A stretch of 64,000 bases of DNA from the NCBI GenBank assembly GCA_040772305.1, contig JAXGYK010000001.1:496001-560000 (forward strand). Reading direction: 5' to 3'. The DNA is from Mesolinea sp040772305 (GTDB taxonomy: Bacteria > Chloroflexota > Anaerolineae > Anaerolineales > Anaerolineaceae). The first letter of the stretch is position 1. Each line of letters starts with the position of its first letter. Below are positions 52,796-61,865 of this stretch, one piece after another. Made by a program: the position numbers and the translations under genes. The notes under the pieces are model-generated. The model ran no database searches. It was not told the origin of the DNA and saw nothing but the letters and a program-made list of their open reading frames with translations.

Positions 52796-53683
52796 CTATG
52801 CCTTATCCGTGAAACTTACTCCCGCAAATCCCTGGGGTCTGATCAGCAGGAATAGAACCATAATAACGAAAATTACAACTGGGGCAAGACCGGAACCAAT
52901 CGTGATTATTAAAAAGACTTCGATGATACCTAATAAGATTGCGGCAATCGCGACACCAGTGAGGTTCCCCATGCCGCCCAGGATCGAGGCAATAAAGCCT
53001 TTGACAACAATTTGTCCGATCTGAGGCGATAGAGAGGCAGTTAATCCGTACAAAACGCCAGCCAAGCCACCTAACATTCCAGAGACCGCGAAAGCTGACA
53101 CAATGACCAGATCGACATTAATTCCCATTAAACTGGTTGCCACTAAATCGTTTGACGCGGCCCGAATTGCAACACCAATTTTTGTCTTTTTCAAAACATA
53201 GATCAAGAGACTAAAGGCGATAATAGTCAAGAAGAGCGAGACCAAATAATTAACCGAGATGGTTAGGGCGCCAAGCTGGATAGCCTTTACCTTGATAATG
53301 TCGTAGGGAAAGGATTCAAAAGAGGCTCCAAAGCTGATAATCAGAATTTGTTCCAGAAGCATCATGGTAGTGATGCTGGTGACAAAGAAGTAGACCAATT
53401 GCCCTTGTTGCTTTCTGATCCATCTGAAGGCAATGAACTCGATCACTACTGCCAGAAGCGCTCCGGTTGCCATTCCAACCAGAATTGAGGGAAAAAGTGA
53501 CCATCCTAAACGAGTGGCAGCCAGAAACCCCGCGTAAGCGCTCATGCCAAGAATCCCACCATGAGCAAAGTTTGAAAATTTCAAGATATTCACAATCATT
53601 GCAAAACCGACTGCAATTAATGCATACAACGCGCCTAAAGAAAGACCGTTGATTAGTTGTTGAAGAATTACAGCTGTCTCCAT
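52796..53683 (-). CDS. livH: Branched-chain-type ABC transporter permease (LivH)
   Basis: A 295-residue permease: LQQLINGLSLGALYALIAVGFAMIVNILKFSNFAHGGILGMSAYAGF at the N-terminus and GVAIRAASNDLVATSLMGINVDLVI in the cytoplasmic loop are LivH signatures. Start choice is uncertain: Met 53683 begins the conserved helix, while Met 53719 would add twelve residues. The gene lies 60 bp after the interrupted substrate-binding gene. Confidence 0.9.
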   Translation of the reverse strand: METAVILQQLINGLSLGALYALIAVGFAMIVNILKFSNFAHGGILGMSAYAGFLAATRLGWSLFPSILVGMATGALLAVVIEFIAFRWIRKQQGQLVYFFVTSITTMMLLEQILIISFGASFESFPYDIIKVKAIQLGALTISVNYLVSLFLTIIAFSLLIYVLKKTKIGVAIRAASNDLVATSLMGINVDLVIVSAFAVSGMLGGLAGVLYGLTASLSPQIGQIVVKGFIASILGGMGNLTGVAIAAILLGIIEVFLIITIGSGLAPVVIFVIMVLFLLIRPQGFAGVSFTDKA

Positions 53684-53743
53684 TGTGACCATCCAATTCT
53701 GGGGATGGAATTGTTCCATCCCCAGTCTAATAACTGAAATAAA

Positions 53744-55369
53744 CTAGTTTACAGAACCTTCCGGCGTGTAATAATCGACAAATTCAGGCTTGCCATCGGT
53801 GATAGTCAGGATGTACATCGGCAGTGCGACTGGCTGATGCGTTTCGGGTGAAAAGCTGATTGAGCCCTGGAAGCCCTGATAATCTTTGACCTCGTTGAGC
53901 TTCTTGGTAAGACATTCTGATGAAAGATCGTCACCGCACTGCTCGATCACCGTCAGGATGATGCCAAAGGCGTCAGCACCAGAGAAAGATTGAGCTACCG
54001 GATCGATACCAGACATCTTTTTATACTCTTCCGCCCACTTTATCAATTCCGGTTCAAGTGGGTTGATACCGTAAGGATAAAAGGAGTTTTTGGAGACTTC
54101 GGGGTCAGTTTGGGGAGCAAGAGCAGTTGGTGCGAAGGAATTGCTTCCCAACATCGGAACTGTGATACCCAATTCATGTGCCTGGGCGAGGATTAGGGGA
54201 ATCTCGACCGGATAGGAAGGAAGATAGATTGCGTCAGGGTTTGCAGCTTTGATCTTGGTCAATTGAGCCCGAAAATCTTGGTGATGAGCCAGCACATGGT
54301 ATCCACTCCAATCGCCGAGTTGCACAGAGATCAAGTCCAGGAAGATAGGAGGGGCGAACCTGATTTTAGCATGGAGATCAGGATTATTCTTCAGGAGGAA
54401 TTGCCATGGGGAGGCTCGGCTAAGCGCTGAATGCTTCCTGACCACATTGTAGTAATAGAGATAATTCATGGCCTCAAAGAAGAAAGCCTTGGGCGAAGGG
54501 ATGGATAAGAGACGAGGGATGTAAAACTCCTCATCATCCGTGCGGTGAGATCGTTCGACATGCGCATTCTCCTGAGGGGAGCCCTTATGGTTCTGGATGA
54601 ATGAACAGCCAAAAGACGCGAGCAGCTTTCTTAGTTCGCTGACCTTGAGCCAGGAGCGTCCCCCGAATTCCTCACCATGATCTACGGTGAAGACAATCGG
54701 GACAGAGACATTATGCGATCTGAGCCAGGAGAGAACCCAGAGGAAGAACATCAGCCCATTGTTCCAGTTGCGCTCATAGGAATAGGCAATCAGCTTGAAA
54801 CGGGAGTTCACATCGATAGCAGACCACTGATAAAGGGGCAGATTGCGGGCATAGTGGTGTTGAATTTGCTCCATGGAAAGCGCTTTTTGGTCGACTATGT
54901 ACTTGAGGTCAATCTGGACAATCTCAAAAGCTTTGGCCTGATACCAATCCACGAAAGGTCGTTCACCTTTCTTCTGAGATTTATGAACTGCTAATTTGGC
55001 CAGGTTCCGTCTGAGGATATTGCGGATGGTGTGCTGGGAAAGCACTATCCCATCCGCTTCTTCCAGTTCCTCCTTTAATCGCAGAGGGCCATAGCGGGTC
55101 TGCCTGCGCAGAGCCAGAACCCGTTCCTCCAACTCAGCCCCCGTTTTGTTGGCAACTCGCTTTGGCGCCTTGCTCTGATCCTTCAGGCTTCCTGCGGCTT
55201 TTTTACTTAGCGCTTTGTACACCGTCGCCCTGGTAACGTTCAGGATACGGGCTGTTCGGGATACATTCCCGGATTGGGCTTTGTGAACCTGCAGGATCGC
55301 TCGCCGTGCTGCTTCCGGACTGATCTGCCTCAGTTCTCGGTAGTCTAAGTGGGTGATATCTTTGATCAA
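53744..55369 (-). CDS. Hybrid frame: IS transposase fused to the second half of the Liv substrate-binding protein
   Basis: An open frame of 541 codons. Residues 1-363 are a DDE transposase: helix-turn-helix (ARRAILQVHKAQSGNVSRTARILNVTRATVYKAL), Asp154 in QIDLKYIVD, Asp230 in FTVDHGEEF and a Glu in QENAHVERSH. From residue 364 the sequence is the C-terminal 177 residues of a periplasmic-binding-protein type 1 substrate-binding protein (AQLTKIKAANPDAIYLPSYPVEIPLILAQAHELGI ... FSGADAFGIILTVIEQCGDD). The transposase has no stop before the element's end, so translation runs into the target gene. The fused part lacks its signal peptide and first lobe and cannot function as a binding protein. The start is TTG 55369 after GAGGT. 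Confidence 0.85.
   Translation of the reverse strand: MIKDITHLDYRELRQISPEAARRAILQVHKAQSGNVSRTARILNVTRATVYKALSKKAAGSLKDQSKAPKRVANKTGAELEERVLALRRQTRYGPLRLKEELEEADGIVLSQHTIRNILRRNLAKLAVHKSQKKGERPFVDWYQAKAFEIVQIDLKYIVDQKALSMEQIQHHYARNLPLYQWSAIDVNSRFKLIAYSYERNWNNGLMFFLWVLSWLRSHNVSVPIVFTVDHGEEFGGRSWLKVSELRKLLASFGCSFIQNHKGSPQENAHVERSHRTDDEEFYIPRLLSIPSPKAFFFEAMNYLYYYNVVRKHSALSRASPWQFLLKNNPDLHAKIRFAPPIFLDLISVQLGDWSGYHVLAHHQDFRAQLTKIKAANPDAIYLPSYPVEIPLILAQAHELGITVPMLGSNSFAPTALAPQTDPEVSKNSFYPYGINPLEPELIKWAEEYKKMSGIDPVAQSFSGADAFGIILTVIEQCGDDLSSECLTKKLNEVKDYQGFQGSISFSPETHQPVALPMYILTITDGKPEFVDYYTPEGSVN
54265..54279 (+). repeat. 15-bp target-site duplication, left copy
   Basis: GAGCCCGAAAATCTT, identical to 55480-55494 on the other side of the IS. 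In the coding strand it encodes the DFRA residues of the substrate-binding protein at both borders. Confidence 0.92.
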
Positions 55370-55479
55370 TATATACCTCGATGTCTCTATATCCTATCCC
55401 CCATAATTCCAGACATCGATCTCTGTACCCCAGGTAATTCCAGTTCATAAACTGTATACTATGTGCTGACCCCCTCACA
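54279..55479 (-). mobile_element. Insertion sequence interrupting the livK-like gene
   Basis: An element of about 1.2 kb with imperfect inverted ends of about 24 bp; both contain CAGCACAT followed by GTAT a base later. It encodes the DDE transposase of the hybrid frame, transcribed in the same direction as the interrupted gene. The perfect 15-bp duplication and undecayed flanking codons suggest a recent insertion. It differs from the IS481-like elements at 13.3 and 48.4 kb. Confidence 0.88.
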
Positions 55480-56191
55480 GAGCCCGAAAATCTTTATCTT
55501 GCGTGGTGTAGGTTTCTTTTGCTACAATAGTGCCGCCGTTGTCTTCAACCAATTTCATGAACGGTTCAGCCAAGCCAACTGAGTAAGAGTTCTGAGAGTT
55601 GTAGAGAACAGCAATATTTTTTAATCCCAAACCCTTCACACCGTAAGCCGCAATGATCTGGCCTTGCATAGTGCAGGAATTTTGAGCGAGGAACATGTAA
55701 GTCCAAGGCTCACCATTAGGTTGAATAGTGCATTTGTCGTCCATGAATAAACCGACGACCGGAACCTTCAGTTCTTCAGCCACAGGAGCAATAGCGATAC
55801 CGATGTTCGCGATTGGAGGACCAAGGACTATTGAAACCTTGTCTTGTTCAACCATTCGGCGCAAAGCGGTGATCGCTTCGTTTACGTCTGATCTGGTATC
55901 GTAGGTCACCAATTTGAGCATACGGCCATTAATACCGCCAGCTTGGTTGACTTCTTCGATCTTCATTTGAGCAGCAAAGGTCAAAGCGCTACTGAGCGCT
56001 TTCATACCGCCCGATTCATCTTGAAGGTTGCCGATCAGGATCTCGCCTTTGGCTTCCATGTCTTGAGCAACTGCCTGAGGTTGAGCTTGACCTGATTCGC
56101 TGGACGCAGTGGTTGGCGCCGAACTCGAACAAGCTCCAAGCAAAAGCGCAAGAATGATAAAAATACTTAATACTAAATGCTTTCTGTTCAT
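55475..56191 (-). pseudogene. Liv-type substrate-binding lipoprotein, N-terminal part (interrupted)
   Basis: The first 237 residues of a type 1 periplasmic-binding-fold lipoprotein: signal peptide ending LALLLGACS, then GEILIGNLQDESGGMKALSSALTFAAQMKIEEVNQAGGINGRMLKLVTYDTRSD, the classic LivK start. It breaks off after DKDFRA where the IS begins and stops at once. Joined to the downstream half the protein would be about 410 residues. AAAGGAG precedes Met 56191. The transporter thus lacks an intact binding protein in this strain unless another gene supplies one. Confidence 0.9.
55480..55494 (+). repeat. 15-bp target-site duplication, right copy
   Basis: Identical to 54265-54279; marks the other border of the insertion sequence. 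Confidence 0.92.
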
Positions 56192-56263
56192 TTTTCTCCT
56201 TTGTGAATTATTGAGACTTCTGATGATTTTGAGACGAGATAATTCCATAGACCTCCTCAAAAA

Positions 56264-58495
56264 TTATCCATGATTGTTTATAGCCTGCCAGATTGATTCC
56301 GGGGTGATTGGAAGACTATGCATCTCGATTCCAATCGCATCAGATATAGCGAGACCGATAGCTGATCCGATTGGCATGATTCCGCTTTCGCCTGTTCCTT
56401 TTGCCCCGCTTGGACCGGATCCGTCCTGATTCTCAATCAGATCTGAAATCAGAGAATGGGGGATGTCCATCGTTGTCGGAATTCGATAATCCAACGCCCC
56501 AGCGTTCATAAGGCGACCGTGATCATCGAGGACTAAATGTTCCATCAGAGAATGACCCAAGCCTTGAATTGCTCCACCTTCATCCTGTGTTTCCACAAGC
56601 AATGGATTGATCGCTTTGCCAATATCTCCAACTGTAACTAATTTTTTTACGTCCACCACACCAGTTTCCCGGTCGACTTCAACTTCCGCTCCAGCGAAAA
56701 TAACTTCATAAAATGAAACACCTCCGCCAAGAGGATGATGCAGATTGCGTGCTTCTTTGTAGGTGCCAACTCCAACAAATTCGCCTGAAACATAACCAAA
56801 TTTTGCGAATACAACCTCGCTTAAGCTAAGATCTTTATCTGGGGTTCGGATGTAGCCTTCCTCATATGAAATCTGGTTGAGAGAAAATCCGAATTTTTCA
56901 GATACCGTCTCCAGAAGTTGTTTTTTGATTGACTCACAAGCCTGAGTAACTGCATTACCCATAAAAACTGTTGAGCGGCTCGAGGCTGTTATAGAGTCGA
57001 ATGGGACAATTGCGGTATCGCCATTGGTGACATTGATCCTTTCTATAGGAATCTGTAGCGTCTCAGAGGCAAGCTGCGCCATCACGGTTCGGGATCCCTG
57101 ACCCATTTCTGTGGTACCGATCAGGACCGAAAGGCTACTGTCTGAGTGAAGACGGACGGTAGCCACAGAAACCGTTGCCGGGGCAGGGGTTTTCATTCCA
57201 ATTCCCAGTCCTTTGCCGACGTTTTTTTGCTTTGGCTTCCCCCAGCCAATCAGCTCAGCAGCTCTTTTCAAGCCAGATTTCCAATCGCCATCGCAGGGTT
57301 TTTCTCCCTGTAAAAAGACTTCGCCTTTATCAGGCATGTTCATCAATCTGATCTCGAGTGGATCGATCCTCAATTCTCGTGCTGCCTTCTCCATCACAGA
57401 ATCGATTGCCCACATGAATTGCGGCGCACCGAAACCTCGGAATGCCGTTCCGGGTACGGTGTTGGAAAGGATCGCTTTTGCAGTTATACGCGCGTTTGGT
57501 GGGTTGTAGATGCCACATCCAGCCATAGCAGACTTCGCGACCACCCTTGCGGCGGCATCTACGTAGGCACCGATCAAAAAGTCTGCCACGATATCCACAA
57601 AGACCAGACGACCAGCTTTTTTGAAGCCGGCTTTGACCGTGATCTGGCTACTGTTTCTCCTTCCGACGTAAAATGTTTCTTCAAGGGTAAGCTTTAACCG
57701 GATCGTTCTACCGTACTTTAGAGAGATAAAAGCAAGCAATGGTTCGAATTTTGGATAACCCTTACCACCAAATCCTCCACCAAGTTCCGAGGCAATTATC
57801 CTAACTTTTGATAAAGGAATCTCCAAAACATCTGAGACCACTCGACGGAGCAGGAATGGATGTTGGATTGTACTCAGGATCACTACCCCATCGTTCTCTG
57901 GCCAGGCAACAAAAACGTGTGGCTCAATCGCGAAATGGGTAGTCATCGGAAAACTGTAGGTGCCTTCAAATATGGCGTCTACGGTTGCTGATTCCACATC
58001 ACCCCAACCGAAGTTCCATTGATCAAAAACGTTGTTACTTTCAGGAATTTGGGAACGTTGGAAAGGAGATTTCACAACTGGCGCACTGGCGCTTAGCGCG
58101 GTTTCTAGGTCGTACACACCAGGGAGTTCCTCGTAAGTCACTCGTACCAAGCTGGCGGCTATTTCGGCTGCTACTTCGGTTTCGGCGACAATGGCGGCTA
58201 CCGCTTCGCCATAATAGCGAACAAACCCATTCGCGATCAACGGACGGTCTCGATAGAACGGTCCGTACATTGGCATCGGTTTGGGCAAGTCTTCTGATGA
58301 GATAACTGCTACCACGCCTTCAACCTGAAGCGCTTCTGTTTTATCAATCGAGATAATTTTCGCATGGCCAAGATTGGATGTTACCAATTTCATATGGAGA
58401 CAACCGTCAAATTTAAGGTCAGCAGCAAATTTTAATTTGCCGCTAACCCTTTTATCAGCACCTATTCTTGAAATGGATTCGCCAATCTTGGCCAT
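56264..58495 (-). CDS. Molybdenum hydroxylase large subunit (xanthine dehydrogenase family)
   Basis: A 743-residue molybdopterin-binding subunit. It starts with the aldehyde-oxidase a/b-hammerhead domain (SISRIGADKRVSGKLKFAADL) and continues with molybdenum cofactor contacts: ASELGGGFGGKG, PGTAFRGFGAPQ, GTTEMGQGSRTVMAQ and the catalytic Glu in GAKGTGESGI near the C-terminus. With the FAD and iron-sulfur subunits upstream it would hydroxylate an N-heterocycle, purine-like compound or aldehyde using water as oxygen source. It lies between the HMGL-like gene and the transporter genes. Confidence 0.93.
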   Translation of the reverse strand: MAKIGESISRIGADKRVSGKLKFAADLKFDGCLHMKLVTSNLGHAKIISIDKTEALQVEGVVAVISSEDLPKPMPMYGPFYRDRPLIANGFVRYYGEAVAAIVAETEVAAEIAASLVRVTYEELPGVYDLETALSASAPVVKSPFQRSQIPESNNVFDQWNFGWGDVESATVDAIFEGTYSFPMTTHFAIEPHVFVAWPENDGVVILSTIQHPFLLRRVVSDVLEIPLSKVRIIASELGGGFGGKGYPKFEPLLAFISLKYGRTIRLKLTLEETFYVGRRNSSQITVKAGFKKAGRLVFVDIVADFLIGAYVDAAARVVAKSAMAGCGIYNPPNARITAKAILSNTVPGTAFRGFGAPQFMWAIDSVMEKAARELRIDPLEIRLMNMPDKGEVFLQGEKPCDGDWKSGLKRAAELIGWGKPKQKNVGKGLGIGMKTPAPATVSVATVRLHSDSSLSVLIGTTEMGQGSRTVMAQLASETLQIPIERINVTNGDTAIVPFDSITASSRSTVFMGNAVTQACESIKKQLLETVSEKFGFSLNQISYEEGYIRTPDKDLSLSEVVFAKFGYVSGEFVGVGTYKEARNLHHPLGGGVSFYEVIFAGAEVEVDRETGVVDVKKLVTVGDIGKAINPLLVETQDEGGAIQGLGHSLMEHLVLDDHGRLMNAGALDYRIPTTMDIPHSLISDLIENQDGSGPSGAKGTGESGIMPIGSAIGLAISDAIGIEMHSLPITPESIWQAINNHG

Positions 58496-58504
58496 GTTAT
58501 GTTC

Positions 58505-59716
58505 TTACTTTCGTACAGAATCTACAATCGATCGGAATTCGTTGTCGTCAACCAAACCCTTCTTGGCTAAACCAAGTTCCTTCACTTTAGTTAATACAAC
58601 CTTTTTTTCTTCATCGCTTAGTTCTTCAAGCCCCAGATCAGCAGCTTTCATTTCAATGGATTTTAAGCCGGATTTTTTACCTAAAACATACTTGGCTTCC
58701 TGACCGACCCAATCAGGTCTGATCCCAAACAAACCGAGCGGTTGCGTACGTACCATGTCAACGCCCATGCCAGACTCACGGGTGAAAGTGCGCTCACCAA
58801 TCACTGGTTTGGATGGGGCAATCTGGAATTTACTGATCCCAAGCACTTTTTGGGAAATTTCGTATAGTTTTCCAAGATTTATATTGCTGTCCAGACCGTA
58901 AAGAGTCTTGGCTGCCACGACGGCTTCTTCGAGAGGTGTATTTCCAGTCCGTTCGCCCAAACCAGCAATGGAGGAGTGAACCACCTCAGCCCCTGCGACC
59001 AATGCTGCCATCGATGTGGCAACACCCATGCCGAAGTCGGTGTGAGTGTGGACTTCAATACGCTTGCCGGTTATATCTTTCATATGCTTTACAAGATAAA
59101 GAGCAGCTTGTGGGTTGAGCGAGCCGGTCGTATCTACTAGGCTCACGCCGTCAACTTCTGGAAGGGCCCCAACTTCTTCTAAAACGCGAGTGAAAAAGCC
59201 TTGTCGAGCCCGTGTTGAATCCATGGGGAAAAGAACGACTTCCAAACCTTTATCCTTGGCATATTTAGCCCAGCGAGCAGCTTTTTCAACTACATCGTCT
59301 TCTGTCCAGGTTGGGAATTGAAATTTGAGTCTTGGAGTGCCAACAGGTAATTCCAATATAATGCCGTCGACTCCGCAGTCTAGGGCGTTTTGGACATCGC
59401 TAGCCATGCCACGACACAATACATAGGTCTGTGCCTTTAAACCCAAAGCGGCCACCATTTTTGTTGCTTGCATATCCTCTTCGGAAACGGCAGGAAGGGA
59501 AATTTCGATCCGATCAACGCCTAATTCATCGAGTAAGAGAGCGATCTTCACTTTATCTTCAGCTCTAAAAGCTACACCAGGGCTTTGCTCACCATCCCTA
59601 AGCGTTACATCATGGAAGACCAATCTCTCAGGGAGGTTGAAGTCTTTCCGAACTTCATCCAGATAGTTATAGCTACTTACCCAGTAGTTTTCGTTGTGAA
59701 ATAATTTCTCATCCAT
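58505..59716 (-). CDS. HMGL/LeuA-like acyltransferase or lyase
   Basis: A 403-residue TIM-barrel enzyme of the isopropylmalate/homocitrate/citramalate synthase and HMG-CoA-lyase group. DVTLRDGEQSPGVAF holds the catalytic Arg-Asp, HTHTDFGMGVATSMAAL the metal-binding His pair, and GLGERTGNTPLEEAVVA the conserved GxGERxGN loop of homocitrate/isopropylmalate synthases. It lacks the long regulatory domain of LeuA. In a catabolic operon with a molybdenum hydroxylase and a cyclase, it could condense a ring-opened keto acid with acetyl-CoA or do the reverse cleavage; the specific reaction is not deducible. Confidence 0.82.
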   Translation of the reverse strand: MDEKLFHNENYWVSSYNYLDEVRKDFNLPERLVFHDVTLRDGEQSPGVAFRAEDKVKIALLLDELGVDRIEISLPAVSEEDMQATKMVAALGLKAQTYVLCRGMASDVQNALDCGVDGIILELPVGTPRLKFQFPTWTEDDVVEKAARWAKYAKDKGLEVVLFPMDSTRARQGFFTRVLEEVGALPEVDGVSLVDTTGSLNPQAALYLVKHMKDITGKRIEVHTHTDFGMGVATSMAALVAGAEVVHSSIAGLGERTGNTPLEEAVVAAKTLYGLDSNINLGKLYEISQKVLGISKFQIAPSKPVIGERTFTRESGMGVDMVRTQPLGLFGIRPDWVGQEAKYVLGKKSGLKSIEMKAADLGLEELSDEEKKVVLTKVKELGLAKKGLVDDNEFRSIVDSVRK

Positions 59717-59733
59717 TTTTCTCTATTTCTCCT

Positions 59734-60495
59734 TTAGTCATTAACTATAGCAACTGCTCGGGTCCATCCTGCTGATCCGCGCTCAATTTTGATTGGAAAA
59801 CAGGCAAGCATGAAACCGGTTGGTTCGGGAAGTTGGTCCAAGTTTGCCATTTTTTCAATTTGCAGATATTCCCGGCGGCGTCCATAAAAATGAGAGGGCC
59901 ATAAATCTTTTTTGTTACCGGTTTTTTTATACGATTCAACCATTTTGGCTACCGGTCGGTCGAGACCCCAACCGTCGATCCCGATTACACGAACACCGTG
60001 GTCAAGGATGTATTCGGTCGCGTCCATACCAAGGCCGCTTTGAGCAGGCAGGTAATTGTTGGTACCCCAATACTTGTCGGCACCAGTTTGAATCAAAACG
60101 ATGTCTCCCGGCTTTAGCTCATAGTCGATTTTAGCCAAAGCTTGTTTCACATCTTCTACGCCAATTTCGGATCCCTGTTCGAGGTGTCTGAAATCAAGCA
60201 CTACGCCGGGTCCATAACACCACTCCAAAGGGACTTCATCGATCGTTTTCGCAGGCTTGCCATCCACAAAGGGTCCGTAGTGATAAGGCGCATCCACGTG
60301 TGTACCTGAGTGTGTCGAAGCGTTCACCTGATCTGACGCAAGTGCCATGCCGTCTTCAAAGTCAGTTGGATCAATTTTCGCGAGAGCAGCCAAACGGCGT
60401 GCGCCTTCCTGATGAGTAGTGTGGGTTATTATGGGTGGATATGGCTCACTAGCAAAGTTTTGGTGGGTAACGCTTAAGTCAATTATTCGTGTCAT
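59734..60495 (-). CDS. Cyclase family hydrolase (kynurenine formamidase/isatin hydrolase-like)
   Basis: A 253-residue metal-dependent hydrolase. The family signature HSGTHVDAPYHYG (HxGTHxDxPxH) gives the metal ligands; IDLSVTH is the conserved start and IGIDGWGLDRP a later core strand. Members open amide rings, for example isatin or formylkynurenine. Following the molybdenum hydroxylase small subunits, it is a good candidate for hydrolysing a hydroxylated N-heterocycle. AGGAG precedes the ATG. Confidence 0.87.
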   Translation of the reverse strand: MTRIIDLSVTHQNFASEPYPPIITHTTHQEGARRLAALAKIDPTDFEDGMALASDQVNASTHSGTHVDAPYHYGPFVDGKPAKTIDEVPLEWCYGPGVVLDFRHLEQGSEIGVEDVKQALAKIDYELKPGDIVLIQTGADKYWGTNNYLPAQSGLGMDATEYILDHGVRVIGIDGWGLDRPVAKMVESYKKTGNKKDLWPSHFYGRRREYLQIEKMANLDQLPEPTGFMLACFPIKIERGSAGWTRAVAIVND

Positions 60496-60535
60496 ATAAC
60501 TCCTATTCTTTTTTTGTTCTTTATATTCATCTTTA

Positions 60536-61009
60536 TCAATCGCTCGATGTTTTTGAAACTTTTAAAACAGCATCAACAATTCGGACATAGCCGGTACAAC
60601 GACAGAGGTTGCCCGAGAGCCCTTCTTTTATTTCCTGTTCGGAGGGGTGGGGATTTTGTTTTAAGAGATATTGTGCAGACATAATCATGCCGGGGGTGCA
60701 GAATCCGCATTGCACAGCGCCAGCTTCAATGAATGCCTCTTGAAGGGGGGTCAAGTTGCCGTCGCTGCTCAGACCTTCGACGGTCGTGATTTCTGTCCCA
60801 GCTGCTTCAACAGCGAGGATCAAACAGGAATTGACGGTTTTTCCGTTCATGATCACAGTGCATGAGCCACATTCACCCATTCCGCAGCATTCTTTTGGAC
60901 TGGTAATCCCAAGAACATCCCGAAGACAATCAAGTAAAGTCACATTAAAAGGGATGGTTGGAGAATATTCTTTTCCGTTTACTTTGAATGATACAGTAAC
61001 TCGATTCAT
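60536..61009 (-). CDS. Molybdenum hydroxylase 2Fe-2S subunit
   Basis: A 157-residue protein with two 2Fe-2S domains. The plant-ferredoxin-type site is CCGMGECGSCTV plus a later Cys (NSCLIL), and the second is CGFCTPGMIMSAQ with GNLCRCTGYVRIVDAV. It passes electrons from the molybdenum centre to the FAD subunit. AAGGAT precedes the ATG, 10 bp after the FAD-subunit stop. Confidence 0.95.
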   Translation of the reverse strand: MNRVTVSFKVNGKEYSPTIPFNVTLLDCLRDVLGITSPKECCGMGECGSCTVIMNGKTVNSCLILAVEAAGTEITTVEGLSSDGNLTPLQEAFIEAGAVQCGFCTPGMIMSAQYLLKQNPHPSEQEIKEGLSGNLCRCTGYVRIVDAVLKVSKTSSD

Positions 61010-61019
61010 TTTATCCTTT

Positions 61020-61865
61020 TTAAGTCAATCGCTTCAAAGCTTCGCTAAAAGCGCGAAAGCCTAACACCTCAAACATTGCCCGACGGTATTCTTTTGACGC
61101 TCTCACATCGCTGATCGGCTTGGCGTCGACCACAAGGTTTTTGATTTGTTTTTTAATTTCCTCAGCATCCTTAAAGCATTGGGGATCGAGTATAGTTTGG
61201 ACAATGAGTGGTTTGGGTCCAGCCGCACCGAGGACTAATTTTAAAAGGCCATCTTTGTCGAGCAGGCAACAGAGGTTCATCGTGGCGATGTCGACACCTT
61301 TGCGACGGGCATGCCTGACAAAAGCTGCAGACTGAACTGGATTGGGATAAGGAAGTATGATCGCAGAAAGGATTTCACCCGAGACAAGCTTTGTTTTGCC
61401 TGGCCCGGTTATGAAATCGGAAAGTAAAATGCTTTTTTTCCCATGTTTTGAAGTGACAACAACTGACGCATTGTAGACGATCAGGGCTGGAACGCTATCA
61501 GCTGCCGGGGAGGCGTTACAGATATTGCCTGTTAATGTTGCCCGGTTTCTGATTTGGACCGAGCCGATCGAACCAACCGCTTTAGCCAGAGCGGGATACA
61601 TCGTTTGGATTTGCTCTGATCTGCAAATATCAGCCAGGGTTGTGAGTGCTCCAATCCGCACATCCTTTTTATCGAATGTGATTTGGTTGCTTAACTCCTT
61701 GATTCCTTTGATATCAATCAACGTTTTGGGGACAAACTGTTTCGTTTTGATTCGAACAAGCACATCCGTCCCACCGGCAAGTAGGCGAATATGTTCAGGG
61801 TTCGATTCCAGTAGGACGAACAATTCGGTCAAGCTTGTTGGTTTGATGTAATCAAAAGGAAGCAT
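61020..61865 (-). CDS. Molybdenum hydroxylase FAD-binding subunit
   Basis: A 281-residue protein of the CoxM/XdhB type: LPFDYIKPTSLTELFVLLES, the FAD pyrophosphate loop LLAGGTDVLVRIK, IGSVQIRNRATLTGNICNASPAADS with the isoalloxazine contacts, and a C-terminal CO-dehydrogenase flavoprotein domain (SDVRASKEYRRAMFEVL). It accepts electrons from the 2Fe-2S subunit. The start overlaps the GntR stop by 14 bp. Confidence 0.94.
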   Translation of the reverse strand: MLPFDYIKPTSLTELFVLLESNPEHIRLLAGGTDVLVRIKTKQFVPKTLIDIKGIKELSNQITFDKKDVRIGALTTLADICRSEQIQTMYPALAKAVGSIGSVQIRNRATLTGNICNASPAADSVPALIVYNASVVVTSKHGKKSILLSDFITGPGKTKLVSGEILSAIILPYPNPVQSAAFVRHARRKGVDIATMNLCCLLDKDGLLKLVLGAAGPKPLIVQTILDPQCFKDAEEIKKQIKNLVVDAKPISDVRASKEYRRAMFEVLGFRAFSEALKRLT

